Source: Clostridia bacterium | Lineage (GTDB): Bacteria > Bacillota > Clostridia > Oscillospirales > Acutalibacteraceae | Assembly (NCBI GenBank): GCA_017549565.1 | Contig: JAFYUI010000017.1 | Location: 1 to 51,064 of the forward strand | Direction: 5' to 3' | DNA length: 51,064 nucleotides | Part shown: in pieces, positions 49,844 through 51,064 of the stretch | Numbering within the stretch: the stretch's first letter is position 1 | Layout: each line of letters begins with the position of its first letter | Program-made: the position numbers and the translations under genes | Notes under the pieces: model-generated | Database searches by the model: none | Told to the model about the DNA's origin: nothing | What the model saw: the letters and a program-made list of their open reading frames with translations, nothing else

Positions 49844-49887
49844 TATTAAAAAACACTTAGAGTTTAACTCTAAGTGTTTTTTGTTTA
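49844..49887. other. ddh-holin junction: likely chromosome/phage breakpoint
   Basis: Only the terminator and a few bases separate the chromosomal ddh gene from the phage holin. There is no tRNA or other copy of the attachment core found next to the integrase. If this is the other phage end, the joint is not a normal att site. Confidence 0.7.
49848..49882. terminator. Bidirectional terminator at the ddh-holin junction
   Basis: The stem AAAAAACACTTAGAGT/ACTCTAAGTGTTTTTT serves both converging genes and spans the presumed host/phage joint. Confidence 0.9.
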
Positions 49888-50091
49888 TTATTTAACTTCG
49901 GGTAAGCCCTTAATACAAGTAAGTATTGTCACCACACCCGAAAGCGCACAAGCGCTTAAAAGACCTATCCAATCCACTTCTGTAATTCCAATTGTATTTG
50001 TGCCAATAAGCGCAAGTGCTGTTTCGGCCATAGTTTTAAGCGCGCGTATACCCGCCGCTTTAAGCCATTTTAAAAATTTTTCGTTTTTCAT
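49888..50091 (-). CDS. Phage holin (r1t-like)
   Basis: This 67-aa protein starts at MKNEKFLKW, with its ATG overlapping the endolysin stop (TAATG) and GGGGG upstream. It has two short membrane segments (ALALIGTNTIGI and WIGLLSACALSGVVTILTCI) and a GLPEVK tail, as in r1t-type holins. It makes the pores that time lysis. Confidence 0.8.
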   Translation of the reverse strand: MKNEKFLKWLKAAGIRALKTMAETALALIGTNTIGITEVDWIGLLSACALSGVVTILTCIKGLPEVK

Positions 50092-50822
50092 TATTTTACC
50101 CCCAAAATCTTTTTCCAAGTGTTTACACCAACACAGCCGTCGGGCTTTAAGCCATTATTTCTTTGATAAAGAATGACCGCATTTTTTGTATCTTTTCCAA
50201 ATTTGCCGTCAACCTTTACACCCACCGCTTTTTGAATAAGCTTTGTAAGATATGGGTATTTATAACTGATTCGCTTTTTGCCAACCGCTTTTTTAGCAAC
50301 GCCCTCACATTCGGCTCCCCATTTTCCATCAGCACCGAATTTAGGAAACTCAAAACCGTCTAATATAGCCGAAACCTGCCATTCTCTAACGACATTAAAA
50401 TCTGCTTTATTAAATTCCTTTTCACCATTAAGGTAAGGTGCAGGGTCGACAAATTCGTTGTTGATTTTGATATCAAAGTGAAGATGCGCACCCGTTACAT
50501 TGCCGGTAGCACCCATATAGCCGAGCACCTGTCCTTTTTTAACGGCTTGTCCCGCTTTAACTGTACGACTGCCCTTTTTCATATGTAAATATCGTGTATA
50601 GCAACTACCGTGGTTGAGCTCTACATATTCACCCGCCGATGATGAATTTTTTGAAATTTTTACAATGCCGTCAGCAAATGCAACTATATAATCAAGTGTT
50701 GAGCCCTCACCAACAATATCAATGCCATTGTGCATTTTGCGTTTACCAAAAATTGTTCGCATACCATAGGGACTTGTCACCTTATGTTTGCCTTTTTTAA
50801 GCACAGGGTTTTTATATTCCAT
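50091..50822 (-). CDS. Phage endolysin: M23 peptidase plus peptidoglycan-binding domain
   Basis: This is a 243-aa protein. Residues 1-140 are an M23 LytM domain (HNGIDIV and HLHFD zinc motifs), and residues about 185-243 a peptidoglycan-binding domain (VDGKFGKDTKNAVILYQRNN). It overlaps its neighbours by one base at each end. It is distinct from the chromosomal EnvC-like M23 protein. Confidence 0.88.
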   Translation of the reverse strand: MEYKNPVLKKGKHKVTSPYGMRTIFGKRKMHNGIDIVGEGSTLDYIVAFADGIVKISKNSSSAGEYVELNHGSCYTRYLHMKKGSRTVKAGQAVKKGQVLGYMGATGNVTGAHLHFDIKINNEFVDPAPYLNGEKEFNKADFNVVREWQVSAILDGFEFPKFGADGKWGAECEGVAKKAVGKKRISYKYPYLTKLIQKAVGVKVDGKFGKDTKNAVILYQRNNGLKPDGCVGVNTWKKILGVK

Positions 50823-51034
50823 TATTCACTCACCTCCTCGCTATATTCCACAGTTTCATATAATTCCCAAGTCAAATCTTCCTTCAACCTGTAATCCCAA
50901 CCACTTTCAGCAATGGGTTTATTGCGAATGATTTGAAGTAAAGAATTATATTCTTCTTCGGTAATTTCGGTTTGTCCGATTATAGTTTGCAAACCAATAA
51001 TATATCCGTTTTTTATTGTTTTAAAATATTTCAT
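50822..51034 (-). CDS. Small phage tail/lysis-module protein
   Basis: This 70-aa protein (MKYFKTIKNGYIIGLQTIIG, TEITEEEYNSLLQIIRNK) belongs to a frequent class of short Firmicutes phage proteins between tail fibres and lysis genes; function unknown. It overlaps the endolysin by TAATG. Its 5' end repeats at 1-98 because the molecule is circular. Confidence 0.65.
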   Translation of the reverse strand: MKYFKTIKNGYIIGLQTIIGQTEITEEEYNSLLQIIRNKPIAESGWDYRLKEDLTWELYETVEYSEEVSE

Positions 51035-51064
51035 AATATACCCCCTATGCTATGGCTAACCAAT
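50937..51064. repeat. Terminal direct repeat (circular overlap), right copy
   Basis: This is the exact copy of bases 1-128. Features in it (the start of the 70-aa phage protein and the last codons of the 156-aa tail protein) should be counted once. Confidence 0.93.

Overview
The window reads as one closed molecule of about 50.9 kb: its first 128 bases are repeated exactly as its last 128 (1-128 = 50937-51064), the usual sign of an unrolled circle. The base composition is moderately AT-rich. The proteins (GGGtGRT/NifU-like pair, PucR regulator, YwaF-like membrane protein, FtsE-FtsX-M23 module, meso-diaminopimelate dehydrogenase) point to an uncultured gut-type Clostridia, probably Oscillospirales-like; the genus cannot be fixed from sequence alone. 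TGA, TAA and TAG are all used as stops.

The circle has two parts. Part one is a temperate, podovirus-like phage running leftwards from 29.8 kb down to position 1 and wrapping round to 51.0-49.9 kb. In transcription order it carries a Cro-like gene with a divergent CI/S24 repressor, a small membrane protein and a tyrosine integrase (29.8-32.6 kb, the last three rightward); early genes including an excisionase-like protein, a DUF6017 protein, a replication protein split by one in-frame TGA, a PcfK/AcrIIA9-like protein, a PcfJ protein, a DUF3102-like coiled-coil protein, an ASCH protein and many small Cys-rich proteins (20-29 kb); a sigma-4-like late regulator (19.6 kb); small and large terminase, scaffold, HK97-fold capsid, HeH protein, portal, adaptor, a P22-gp10-like tail protein, a coiled-coil virion protein and a 2,689-aa polyvalent protein (1.8-19.4 kb); a BppU/collagen/LRR tail fibre with a companion protein (0.1-1.7 kb); and a 70-aa protein, an M23 endolysin and a holin (49.9-51.0 kb). 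No tape measure or tail tube is visible, which supports a short-tailed particle.

Part two (about 32.7-49.85 kb) looks like ordinary chromosome. It holds a field of partial tRNA-Pro copies next to the integrase, a histidine phosphatase, a YwaF-like protein, a glycosyltransferase, an XRE regulator, GGGtGRT and its NifU-like partner, an FtsE-FtsX-EnvC-like division module, PucR, an EamA transporter, a PHP protein, a DUF4279/four-helix-bundle operon headed by a strikingly symmetrical palindrome array, tRNA-Glu and tRNA-Met, a Crp/Fnr-led NMT1/TauA-type ABC transporter and ddh. The integrase-side junction is a proper attachment core (3' two-thirds of tRNA-Pro-GGG), but the other phage/host junction, between ddh and the holin, has no tRNA. 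That layout is what a specialised-transducing circle made by aberrant excision would show; duplicated prophages or an assembly artefact remain possible.

The strongest unexplained signals are: (1) a nonamer CCGCTAYCG found 19 times by eye, all on the + strand and all inside the phage part, whichever way the gene runs; (2) the 4+4 ATGATAT/ATATCAT palindrome array upstream of the four-helix-bundle/DUF4279 pair; (3) the tRNA-Pro debris with direct and inverted copies; and (4) the hybrid phage-chromosome circle itself.
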